Assembly: GCA_033296885.1 (NCBI GenBank)
Contig: MU863939.1
Location: 144,727 to 208,726 of the forward strand
Source of the DNA: Triangularia verruculosa
Taxonomy: Eukaryota; Ascomycota; Sordariomycetes; Sordariales; Podosporaceae
Length of the DNA: 64,000 nt
Direction of reading: 5' to 3'
The stretch's first letter is position 1; every line of letters starts with the position of its first letter. Of the stretch, positions 9,641 through 20,261 are shown piece by piece. The notes under the pieces were generated by a model. It worked only from the letters and a program-made list of their open reading frames with translations, ran no database searches and was not told the origin of the DNA. Both the position numbers and the translations under genes were made by a program.

Positions 9641-10840
9641 ATGCCGTTTCCAATCCAAGCCTATGGACCGGCCTTTCGCGAGCGCCTTGCACTACGGTTG
9701 GGCGGCGCAAGCACACGACCCGAAGCGCGACGAGCCCAACCGTCGGCATCTAGAGCAGCGCCTGCCAGCGATCAAGACTCGTCGGACAGCGTCTGCATGC
9801 GAGGTGGATACAGGAGCAGTCAAGACGACGACGAGGATTTTGACGACGAGAATTATGACAACGGTGATGATGACGACTATGACGACAATGACGAAATAAA
9901 TGAGCTAATAACTCTGGAGCAAGAGGAGGAATTCGGTAGTCTGGACCAATACCCTCTCGAGACGACGTCGCTTCTTAAAGTTTGCCTGGGAGTCGAGCGC
10001 ACAGAGACTGGACATTATAGTTTTCATCTGACGATCACCGACGGCCCTCTCACTGGCATTCGAAGCACGATTACCGACCAGCAACCAGATGCTGGAGCGA
10101 CACTTCAATTGTTAATGTCAAGGTTCGCGGTTCGACATCTGGGCTCCGGTCGTACATGCCTACAATTTGATCGCCCATTTTGGGCACCAGTCGTCTCCCC
10201 ACGCATAGATGTCCTCCACACCCAAACTAGCCCACCCGGGGGGTATCACAGCCACCATCGCATCGGGCTCACCCATGAAACTATAGTTCAAGCGCTTGGT
10301 GGGCAGAGGAACTTCGACACCTGGCAACGGACCATGCTATATTACATCCTTTATCAGGAAGCTGGAGAAAACCTGTATCATATCGAGGAGCTGATCCCTC
10401 GCCCAACTGACATCAGGCAAGAGGATCTGCCAAACAACCTTCGGGAAACGGATGCATACCTAACCGGCATACCGTACAACAGGCCTCCAAGAACGCCACA
10501 AGCAGCTATCAATGCCCTGGACTTCAGACAGATCAACGCTGAAGAGAATGACCGGTGTACCATCTGCCTTGAGGAATTGAAAGCGGGCGAGGAGGCAGCG
10601 AAGATTAAAACTTGCTCTCACGATTCCTTTCACAAAGAGTGTCTCACGACCTGGTTGGCGGGTAACACCACGTGCCCTTATTGCAGAGCGAGGGTTTATA
10701 CGAGATCTGACACAGATGATCGTGCCCACAGAGATGGATGGCTCGAAAGAGGTTCAGTTGTGTTGGATGTCATTACGTGGAGACGTGTTTGCGACGTTCC
10801 GCAGCTCCAGGTACCCCGTCAAAACAGTGTGGGAGGATGA
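9641..10840 (+). CDS. RING-H2 finger protein (putative E3 ubiquitin ligase)
   Basis: Single exon, 399 aa. A strongly acidic Asp-rich tract lies at residues ~63-85. Near the C-terminus (residues ~305-350) is a RING-H2 finger: C-x2-C (CTICLEEL), C-x-H, F-H-x2-C, then C-x2-C (CPYCRARV). The spacing between the two metal-binding His residues is one longer than in most RING-H2 proteins (CSHDSFHKEC), so zinc ligation should be checked. The rest of the protein is not recognised; a conserved-looking block before the RING (W.RTMLYYILYQEAGENLYHIEELIP) may fold as a helical domain. No transmembrane segment is seen, so a nuclear or cytosolic location is likely. The ATG at 9641 is the first in frame. Confidence 0.75.
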   Translation: MPFPIQAYGPAFRERLALRLGGASTRPEARRAQPSASRAAPASDQDSSDSVCMRGGYRSSQDDDEDFDDENYDNGDDDDYDDNDEINELITLEQEEEFGSLDQYPLETTSLLKVCLGVERTETGHYSFHLTITDGPLTGIRSTITDQQPDAGATLQLLMSRFAVRHLGSGRTCLQFDRPFWAPVVSPRIDVLHTQTSPPGGYHSHHRIGLTHETIVQALGGQRNFDTWQRTMLYYILYQEAGENLYHIEELIPRPTDIRQEDLPNNLRETDAYLTGIPYNRPPRTPQAAINALDFRQINAEENDRCTICLEELKAGEEAAKIKTCSHDSFHKECLTTWLAGNTTCPYCRARVYTRSDTDDRAHRDGWLERGSVVLDVITWRRVCDVPQLQVPRQNSVGG

Positions 10841-12744
10841 CGAGGAGGACCGGAGGATGTATCAATGCTATAATTTTCTTGGATAGGTAGCCATAGCTTG
10901 GTTCATGGGAGAGGAGAGTGGTTCACGCATTGGAGCAATAGGCATGATAGAAAGCGACTGTGGTTGAAACTCAACGTTGTGATCTAGACGCAATAAACGA
11001 CGAAGTTCAGGAACCCTTGTCTCTGACTCTTCCATATGATGCCATTTCTTGCATCTCACCAGCCGCATGGCGCAGCAATATGGCCAAAAGTCTTATTTAA
11101 AGGTTTGTGTTTTCATCCCAATCTCGCCTCTGCTCCACTCCAGCACCCTTTACTCTTTACTGGCAGGCCTACTGTATAATCTTGCACAAGTCGGAATTGC
11201 CTGTGGAGACTTTTAATGCGCTTTATCCCTAACCCTTTCCAGCTTCCTTGCTTGCATTGCCTTGCAGACAGAGAGGAGACGGTGGGATTGGCCAGAAGTT
11301 ACCCAGTTCGGTGGCGGCAAGACCACTGGCTTTGCCCTCGTCTAGGTATAACTCCCTCGAGGCCATGAAGAAGTTCGAGCGGCCCAGAACCCCCTTGCAA
11401 TGCAATTTCCATGGGCAACTCCGACTTGCGCGAGATTTCACGGTACGCTTTGCCCAATCACGTCAGCCCACATTCCATCGCGGCAACGTCGCCGGAGTTA
11501 AGCTCGGGGCAAAGAGTGCCCGCATGTGTTCGAAGGTTATCTGCACCTCCCACCTCCTTATCGGCTGCAAAGCATAACACAAGCTCTAGAAGTGAGGCAA
11601 CGAACTGATGGTGGAAACAGCGGTGAATTGGAGAAATGAACGTGGGCTTGCAGGAAGCCTGGGCCACCGCCCCACAAAACAAACTGCGAGGTTTCCATGC
11701 AGGAGTAGTCCTTGGATTTCAACTTCAGACTCCTCGCTTCAACCACCTGGTTGTCAGTCATGGTGGGGCTGGAGCCTGGCGGGCTTGGGGCACCTGGACA
11801 CACGTCCACACCAAGGGTTGACCGTCCCCTCATGAGAAGCATGTACACCATCATCCCAACTCCCATCATTTTCATTGAATGTTCTTGATACCTCGACTTA
11901 AATCTAGATATGCAGTTACTTCTTAGGGTCTCGTAGCATTTCTCAGGGCCTGAATGCTGCCTCATGCGACGTACTATCAACCACCCGACTCTCAGTTCAC
12001 CAATCAATCAGCTCGGCGGGAGCAACCTTTCCAAATCTGTCTTTCGGGATTTGCATCTAAGAATAAGTCAGGCTCCTTTCACCAGAGAACAAAAGACAGC
12101 ACGTGGCCTCGCTTCCAAGTTTTATGCCTTGGCGAGACGCACACTTGTAGAGAGGTGCTGATCTGGCCCCTTTCCATAGGATGAGATAAGAATGCTGGAG
12201 ATCCATGACTTGATCGACTCGATTCCAATGCTGCCCTGGCCGCTGCACCATAACCACCCTCCGTCTTGCATTATCCTTTCCATATGCAATTCCTATTGGA
12301 AACTGAGCCATGTTACGACGATATACCCTATCACGACGCCTAGGCGATTGAGAGATCATCCCTGCATATGTGCCCATCAAGCCAAAGAAGTTTCTCGGGC
12401 ATTTCGAAGAAGAGTATGATTGGCCTGGCTAAAATAAGGACCAATTATAGCGACACAATAAGTAGTGTGCAACCACATTCTGGAAAATATCGAGGCAGCA
12501 CGTGCTTTAGATTCGGGCGCCTGTAGAAGCCCAACTATGACCCGCGAACTTGTCGGTACCAGGTCCACAAGCCTACCTACCTACCTTACTAACTGTCAGG
12601 ATTGAAATACGTCTGGCTTGGCCCTTGACTACCTACTCAGGAACACTTATTACCTATGTATCCTTCGCATAATCTAGAAGAGAATCAAAAGACAACAGCA
12701 CAAATCTTCGATTGCCCCTTCTGGGCCACAACTACCTCCTCACG
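10841..12744. other. 1.9-kb stretch without a convincing gene
   Basis: Open frames on both strands overlap one another, have poor composition and no family motif, including a 149-aa minus frame at 11558-12007. A CCCTAACCCT run lies at about 11226-11236. Confidence 0.5.
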
Positions 12745-15700
12745 ATGTTCCGCAAGATCAACAACTGGCAGCAACGTCGGAATACCCGAGAGGAGTTGAC
12801 ACCTTCCAGGGCCCCCATCGGTGCTCCGCGTCAAGCCTCAATTCGTGGTACTCACGCGGTGCCAACTCCGCGTCTTCAATTCGACGAAGCATGCCCTCTT
12901 CGTTCTGTTCCAACCCCCAAACCTCAATCACAGGAGGTTAACGCCGCGGCCAACATTCTTCTTCAGCCAAGCGATAAGCGCGATATCCAGAGCAAAGAGG
13001 AAGATGAGAAGGTTCGAAAGCAGGCTGTCAACCGCAATATCTCGGCTCCACCACATTCGCAAGCCTCTGTGACAGCTGTTCAGGAAGAGCTCGGCTCCCC
13101 AAATGCATAGTAAGTATACGACATTTTCTCCATACCTTACGGTTCATTTGCTGATGTTTAACAGTTCGTCATCGCTGCCTCATACCCCTTATGTACTGCC
13201 CCGGCATCCATCTTCTGTTCCACCCAGGCGGGATGATGAACATAAACCACACTCCTTGCTGAAAGGAATCAAAAAGAGGAATGCAACGTGGCCTACAACA
13301 AAATCGACTTCTACAGCAATGTCCACTAGTCCCAAAGTGTCGGCGCAGGATTTGTCTAGTGGCGGGCTGAAAGGCAGTATGTCATTACGTGCAGTGACTA
13401 CTCGCTGTGTGCGACACTGCCAGGATAGACGCTGTGATCGGAAGAGCTCTAGTCTCTGGTATTGTGGCGTTTGCAAGTCCACGTACTGCGATGGGTGTTG
13501 GGATTTCCAATCTGTGCACGACCGAATTCCTCAGGCTTACGACATACCACATGAGAGGACCTCACTCGATATTGCCGAGATGCTATACGACGCATTCGAG
13601 CCCCCGGTGGAGAAGGATGAACGGGAGGCAGTTCATCGCGATGACCAAAACACTGCGTGGTTTGGTAAGCTGTCCAGCTCATATTACGTTGAGCTAACCA
13701 ATTTGGTAACAAGCGTTTCTAACATGGTTGCAGGTATTGATAGACCGGATGCTGATGATCTGCCGCTGCAGCTTCAGGACTATGGCCGTCTACTAGACCT
13801 CACAAACTACTGGGAACGCCAGGCATTGTCCTCTTCACGCGACCACAGGACCCCAAGTCTCGTTTCTTTTGTTGGCGAAACAGGAGCTGGGAAAAGTTCC
13901 ATTGTCAGGCTCTTGATTGATTGCAACACCATGCAGGGCCAAACCGCCTCAAAGCCCATTGTCGGACCACCTAGCAACATCCTACCCACTTCTGAAGACG
14001 TGCACCTCTACTTAGATCCGAAAACAGAGAAAACTCCCAGACCAATCTTGTTTGCAGACTGCGAAGGTCTGAATGGTGGAGACAGTGACCCGTTCACGGC
14101 ACAGTTTAAGAGGAAATGGGATACCGAGGATGAGGAGACTGCTCGCGCTGACGGGGCATTTTTCAAAGAACAAAAGGTGGTATGTGAATATGATCTTGTT
14201 TGGTCAACGTTAGCTGGGTCAAGAAGCCGGGGCTTTGCCGTAGGACATCTCTACCCGAGACTCCTATACGCCTTTTCTGATGTTATTGTTTTTGTTTTAC
14301 GCAATTCGCGGTATGTCGACCTCCATCTTGCTTTCCACCTGCTTGAATAGCGTAGCTGACTGAAGGTAGCACCCTGGAGAAGGTATTCGAGACTCTCATT
14401 AACTGGGCAAGGAAGGCGATCGAGACGTCGTCAAACCAGCCAGTCCTTCCACACGCAATCATTGTGCTGAATGCCTCCGATAACGACAATCGCGATGAGT
14501 TCTGGGATTCGACATGGACTACTGACAACGTGTTCGAAGAGCTTTCTCAAGTCTTGGACAGGAATGAGATGTTTCGAACATGTGCGTCAGAGTGGCGAGG
14601 CGATGCTGATATCAGCAACAACAACAGTGAGGCCAGCGACGATGGCACCAGCCAGGCCAGGGGACATGATGACTTTCATCACAACATGATTCACAATCAC
14701 AACCGTGGTAGACGGGAAATTGAGACACTGAAGGACTTGGTTCTATGCTACTACAGCTCCATCAAGGTGAGTACAAGAGGTCTTGATTCAGGTTTTTGCA
14801 GTGCGGTTTCCACTAACTAGTGACTGCCACAAAGATCATTCGCGTGCCCAACAAGACAAGACCTAAGCTTGTGCATCAGCAACTTCTCCAGTTATACAAT
14901 ACCATCGACAGTGCGAGAAGAGCTGCGCAAGAGACTAGACTTGTTGCGAGAAAACTCCTTGAGGTTAATCATCTCCATCGCTATATGCAGGAAGCTTTTG
15001 GAACGTTCGCTGAGAAGCTGGATGCATCCTTCGACTTTTCTAGAGCATCACTGCGGAACTCTCCATTCCCGTTGGATTTCAGCGGAAACATCTCAAAACT
15101 TGTGCTGCGCGTTATCAACAACCTGAAAGACAACACGGCTGTGGGCCCGGCACAGATTCTTATCGAAGTCAGCTTCATGATTGCGTCGAATATAATGCTT
15201 GATTCGGCTCGTTCTAGCTCAAAAGGTAGGTAAAACGGTTTCACCGATCGCTGGCACAGCAGGATCATATTCTTCGCTAACACACGAGTGTAGCAAGCCC
15301 AGTCGAGATATTCGGAGACTACATCCCTCATCTTGACAAGATACTCAAAACGTTCTGCGAGTGCTGGCCATGCGAGTACCGTGATCCCAAAACGGGTTTG
15401 CGATGTGTGAACGTCGTCAAGGGGCACGGCAAAGGGCACCAAGACATGAGAGCGAACATACTCTCGCGTGGCAAATACCAGGCAACCCCTGGCTTCTCCT
15501 TCGAAGAGTATTGTGACGTGTTCCGTGACAGGACCTACTTCATATTGGAAAACTTGATGTTGGATCTCGCACGATACCGGAACAAGAGGGAAAACTTTCA
15601 TGTATCCGAAGCGCAGGCTGCAGCCAAGATTCACCGGGACACCATTCTGACAACTTTCTTTCAACGGGTCGACCATCCTGACAAGCGAGGCGAAGGTGCT

Positions 15701-18022
15701 GGCCCCCTCACCAGCCACACCGTGTGTTTCTGTTGCTTTCTGAAGCCGGCGGAGCATCCCCTTCCATGCGGCCACATGCTCTGTGAGCAATGCATCTTCG
15801 CATACGGGGAAGTAGACAGCAATACTGCAACAGTCACACTGCACCAGTGCCCGATTGAAGGCGCGGAGGAGACTTGGAGCCAGCCCCATACCATAAGGGT
15901 CAAACCGCAGTCTGCAGGAATTCGGGTAATGAGCTTGGACGGGTGAGTTCCACATCACCTCTGTTGTTTCGGTTGCACTAACACCAATTTTGCATTCAGA
16001 GGCGGCATTCGTGGCATCATTGAGCTCGAAGTCCTTCGACAGATTGAAAATGCGTTGGGTGGAAATTTGGCAATTCAGTCGTTCTTCGACCTCATCGTCG
16101 GCACAAGGTATGTCGCCCCATGGAGACGATGATCGGACTGACTCCTAATGAACCTTCAGCACCGGAGGCCTTGCTGCACTCGGACTAGGAGCCAAAGGCT
16201 GGTCTGTGGAACAGTGCATTCATCATTTCGAAGCTCTCTGCGCCAGTGCATTCACCAAGCACACTGGAGTAGACCTTTGGGTTGTGGGGAAAGCTTTCGA
16301 GACTTTTCATCATTCACGATACGAAACGGGAGTCCTTGAAAGGAGCCTTCAACGTGCTTTTGCTGAAGACCTACTTTTTGGTGGGCGCCGGGCTCCGGTA
16401 TCCTCCCAAGCTGCGGGCCGGGGGGTGAAAGTTGCAGTTACAGCGGCGTCGATGGCAGACAAGAGTACCTATGTCTTGTCAAACTACAACTGGCCGGAGC
16501 ACAAAGACGACAAACTAGGTATGTTTCATCCAGGTACATGGTAGACATGGGTTAACAATGGGTCGTGATATCTTGTAGACGACTACCGTTTCCAACGGCC
16601 AGAAGATGTGGTGCAGGAGCTCAAAATCTGGGAAGCGTAAGTTCTATGTCGAGCTTCTTCTTTTTCTCTTTACGATTGTTCTTTGCTCGGGCATCCAGGC
16701 CGTGGCTTCAAGTTTCTAACACGTTCTTCAGCGCCCGAGCCACATGTGCAGCGCCTCAGTTTTTCACCAAATTTCATCATATAGCTTCCCGGAAGAGCTA
16801 CATTGACGGCGCTGTCTTCCACAACAACCCCATCTATATTGCTGATGCGGAACGGAGGCATCTATGGCCAGAAGCACCGTATCCCGACATCATGCTCTCT
16901 ATTGGCACTGGTCGGTCACCACCATTCACCGAGCCTGGACGACTTCGAAAGGCAACCAAGGGGTTTGTTGCACATTGGCGGCAGCTGTTAAATATTCTCG
17001 TCACCAACATGCAGGCAACAATGGACAGCGAAAAGACTTGGAAGCGATACAGCGACAACCTAGTTTCTGGCCTGTCAACAGAAGAACGTGAGATTCTCCG
17101 GACCAAGCTTGTCCGCATTGATCCAGAGATTCCGGGAGGGGTGCCAGAGATTGACGAGATTGACAAGATGGCTCAACTTCGTACCCAGGTTGAAGAATAC
17201 CTGACTGAGCCTAGACGGAGGGGAGGAACACAACGCCAGAATGCAAATATCGAGCGCGTGGCACGTCAGCTGATTGCTTCCTCCTTCTACTTCAATCCGG
17301 CCCCAGAGCCTGTCAAGAAAGGTTTCGGAAATTGGTTCCAGATAACAGGTTTGTCATTCTTTCCATCCGAGAATATCAGAGTCAGACAACTAACGTTTTC
17401 AGGGGAAATACTATGCCGACTTTCACCAGACGAGATACGGCATCTCGGACAGCATCTCCAAAAGCGTGCGGAGTCAGAAGGCCCACTGTCAATAGTTGTC
17501 TGGCATCATGGTTCAGAAAGGTCTGTGCTGGAGCAGATCGATCTCATGAATGTTTTGGGTGACATGATTGACCACGGCATTTTCGCCAAGGAGTGCGTAT
17601 TCAAGACGACCACCAAGGACGCACCCATCCAAATGAGGTTGCATTTTGGGGACACCGAGTCGCATCTCATCAGCGGATTCCCTCGCCGAATTACACCCAC
17701 TACGCCAAACAGGGGAAGACAGGGGCATAGGAGTCATACGCAATTCCGAGAGCCTACAGGCTCCCTACCGCCACGCCCAAAGATAGACTGGGTCCCTCCA
17801 GCTCCAGCCAACGATGATGCAGCTGGGCTAGATATTCGGAGATATTCAGATCCTCAATGCTCTCTGGAGAAATTGGTTCCCGGGGGCCCTGAGTTACGAG
17901 CCATGTGGGCGAAGCGCAAGATAGGCGACATTCCACAAGAGGTACTCACTCGGATAGTAGCAACAATGGAGCGGTCGGAAGCGTCGTGGGACATGGAGGA
18001 CGGCAAGGGTGAGGCTGTATGA
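12745..18022 (+). CDS. GTPase-RING-patatin multidomain protein
   Basis: Eleven exons: 12745-13109, 13165-13664, 13734-14310, 14370-14766, 14835-15225, 15294-15942, 16000-16107, 16160-16518, 16579-16636, 16732-17348, 17403-18022; 1546 aa. Residue ~203 starts a Cys/His-rich zinc-finger-like region (C.GVCKSTYCDGCW). Next is a P-loop GTPase: GETGAGKSS (~335), DCEGL (~396) and an NASD G4-like motif. A C/H-rich RING/zinc-knuckle-like segment (CFCC..PCGHMLCEQC) begins at ~886. A patatin-like phospholipase domain follows, with DGGGIRG (~958), the nucleophile elbow GTSTG (~993) and catalytic DGA (~1158). Patatins hydrolyse acyl lipids using a Ser-Asp dyad, and both residues are present. The C-terminal ~350 residues are unrecognised. 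Two introns (13665-13733, 69 bp; 17349-17402, 54 bp) are multiples of three without stops, so retained forms are possible. Patatin fused to NTPases occurs in fungal NLR-like incompatibility proteins, so a conflict or immune role is inferred. Confidence 0.82.
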
Positions 18023-18653
18023 CAATGGGTGTCGCTACTGGTGCTTTGGTCGGTGGGGTGTAGGAAAATTGGAAGGTTGTCATAAGAAGCGGCAGGGAAC
18101 GGTGCCAAGGGGCGCTCAACAATGCGTAAAACGATATGATAAAATTGAACTCGATTGATCTGAATCTCAAATTCCCCACTTGATGTTACGTTGACCTGCA
18201 ATGGTTCGATTTGGTCTGACACGTCTGTCAACAGCCGATACACAAGTGCTTTACATCTACCTACTATTGGCAACATGTGTGTGGACTAAGGTACCTGGTT
18301 TTGGGGCGGAAATCATTGCTGCAGCTGAGCTCGGATTCCTTGGGGTCGCATTTAACGGGGTTGATTTACTCCGATGACTCAACGGCGAGCAACGATTCAT
18401 GCCAGCGCTGTCGAGAAAGCCGAGAATCCCCGCATTGAATGGAGGGGCCTACAAACAACGGACCTCGAATCAGAAGGGGCCCTTCTTCAGTATAAATTGG
18501 AACACCGTTGCGTGTGGGACACTCAAATGGTGAACCTTGCTCCTCACGAATGTCAATAGGCCTCCCTGCAACCACAGTACCAGAATACTTTGCAATCGTG
18601 TCTCTGCCGGCGAGGGTTAAAGCTTTTCCCCAACAGTGCCACTTCGCCAACGC
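18023..18653. other. No gene recognised
   Basis: Intergenic between the patatin-domain gene and the serine hydrolase gene, both on the plus strand. Confidence 0.6.
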
Positions 18654-19880
18654 ATGATGGCTGACCAAACCATTGAACCGGCCTTCCAAGAGGCAATCTC
18701 CGACTCCAAAATCAACGGCGTCATCATCTGCGCCAGCAACACAACGGGTAGCTTCACATACAACTACACAGCCGGCGCCCGAACCCTACTTTCTGGAGAG
18801 TCTCTCCCTCACAAACTCGACGATATACTCTACCTTGCCTCTGGGACCAAATTGATCGCCAGCATCGCCGCTCTCCAAGCCAAAGATGATGGGCACCTCT
18901 CTCTCGACTCCCCTGAATCCATCTCAAAGTACGCTCCCGAACTTGTCAATCAACCCATCCTTTCCTCCGACGGTGAAACCGTGAACCCCTCTACCAATGC
19001 CATCGCACTCCGTCAGCTGCTTTCTCAGACCTCTGGCCTGGCCTACGACTTCATTGTCCCCTATCTTTTGTCCTGGCGTGAAAAGAACCAGCCCCCTCTT
19101 CAACCCGGTCACCGTCGTCCCGTCGAGAAAGCATTTGCCCATCCACTCATCTTCAACCCTGGCACATCCTGGTCCTACGGCCCGAACCTAGACTGGGCAG
19201 GCCGCATCCTCGAGCGCGCAACAAACACCACTCTTGGAGACCATGTTAGAGAACGAATCTGCAAGCCTCTTGGGATCCCTACTTCCGACGCACAATTTTT
19301 CCCGGTGAAGGGTGACGAGATCAGGGGAAGAATGGTCGATCTCAATCCTGTTGACCCGGAAGGGTTAGGGTTAGCTGTTATTGGTGGCATGGATGTGAAC
19401 AAGCGGAGCGAAGGAGACTTTGGCGGCCATGGGTTGTTCATGACTGCTGAGGGGTACATCAAGGTGTTGAAGTCCCTGCTTACCAACGATGAGAAGCTTT
19501 TGAAGAAAGAAACGGTGGAGGAGATGTTTAGCAACCAGATTGGCCCTGAGGCGGAGGAGAATGCAAAGGCAGTTTTTGATGGACCAACTGGTGTCTTTTA
19601 TCGTGCGGGTGCCGACGGGATGAAAGTTGGACATGGCCTTGGGGGATTGCTGACGCTGGAAGGTGTGGATGGGTGGTACGGTGAGAGGACGCTCACGTGG
19701 GGCGGTGGGTTGACATTTGCTTGGTTCGTTGATCGCACAAATGATCTTTGCGGTTTGTGCGCCATACAAGCGTCGATGCCAGTGCAGATGCAGACCTTGA
19801 CGGACCTGAAGAATACTTTCCGACACGACATCTATCGGAAGTATGACGCTTGGAAGAAGGGTAACCCCGGGAAGCTGTAG
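18654..19880 (+). CDS. Beta-lactamase-family serine hydrolase/transesterase
   Basis: Single exon, 408 aa, starting at the first of two adjacent ATGs. The class C beta-lactamase/penicillin-binding fold is shown by the SxxK motif SGTK near residue ~62 (catalytic Ser and general base Lys), LRQLLSQTSGLAYD (typical LL.HTSGL block) and SWSYGPNLDWAGRILE, which carries the conserved Tyr at ~172. A C-terminal GGGLTFAWFVDR block corresponds to the KTG-like strand region. Fungal members include LovD-type acyltransferases and various esterases. No polyketide synthase or other pathway gene is adjacent, so the substrate cannot be named. No signal peptide is seen; it is probably cytosolic. Confidence 0.88.
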   Translation: MMADQTIEPAFQEAISDSKINGVIICASNTTGSFTYNYTAGARTLLSGESLPHKLDDILYLASGTKLIASIAALQAKDDGHLSLDSPESISKYAPELVNQPILSSDGETVNPSTNAIALRQLLSQTSGLAYDFIVPYLLSWREKNQPPLQPGHRRPVEKAFAHPLIFNPGTSWSYGPNLDWAGRILERATNTTLGDHVRERICKPLGIPTSDAQFFPVKGDEIRGRMVDLNPVDPEGLGLAVIGGMDVNKRSEGDFGGHGLFMTAEGYIKVLKSLLTNDEKLLKKETVEEMFSNQIGPEAEENAKAVFDGPTGVFYRAGADGMKVGHGLGGLLTLEGVDGWYGERTLTWGGGLTFAWFVDRTNDLCGLCAIQASMPVQMQTLTDLKNTFRHDIYRKYDAWKKGNPGKL

Positions 19881-20261
19881 GGTTGTTCATAATTGACACC
19901 CACCCTGATTGTAGAATCGCAAAGTAATTCTGTATCGCAGTGTACATCGGTACAAACCTCCTGCCGAACACCGTTGATGACACAAGATGAACGTGAACTT
20001 TGAAGCTAGGTACACGAACAGAAGGTGCTGCGCCACACCAATGCTCCATCATGCAGTGTGAAAACTGGAGCAACACTTGAACGAAGGTGGGGTGCATCAC
20101 AATTTCTGCCTGAAGATGCAACCAACGATCAACCTACCTGTGCCTCCTCTTTGCAGCTGCGTTTCTCCGCTCCTCCCTCCACGGAGGCGTCAATTGCCCA
20201 AACCACCTTAACGTCCATAGATTGGCGATATCTGCGCTGTGCTCATGATACCCAAGACGAA
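19881..20261. other. No gene recognised
   Basis: Short upstream region of the NLR-like gene. Confidence 0.6.

Noticed and set aside
11558..12007. 149-aa minus-strand frame
   Set aside because: No family resemblance, no splice support, overlapping frames on the other strand.
14981..15958. 325-aa minus-strand open frame
   Set aside because: Antisense to patatin-gene exons that have clear motifs and splice continuity; no family features of its own.
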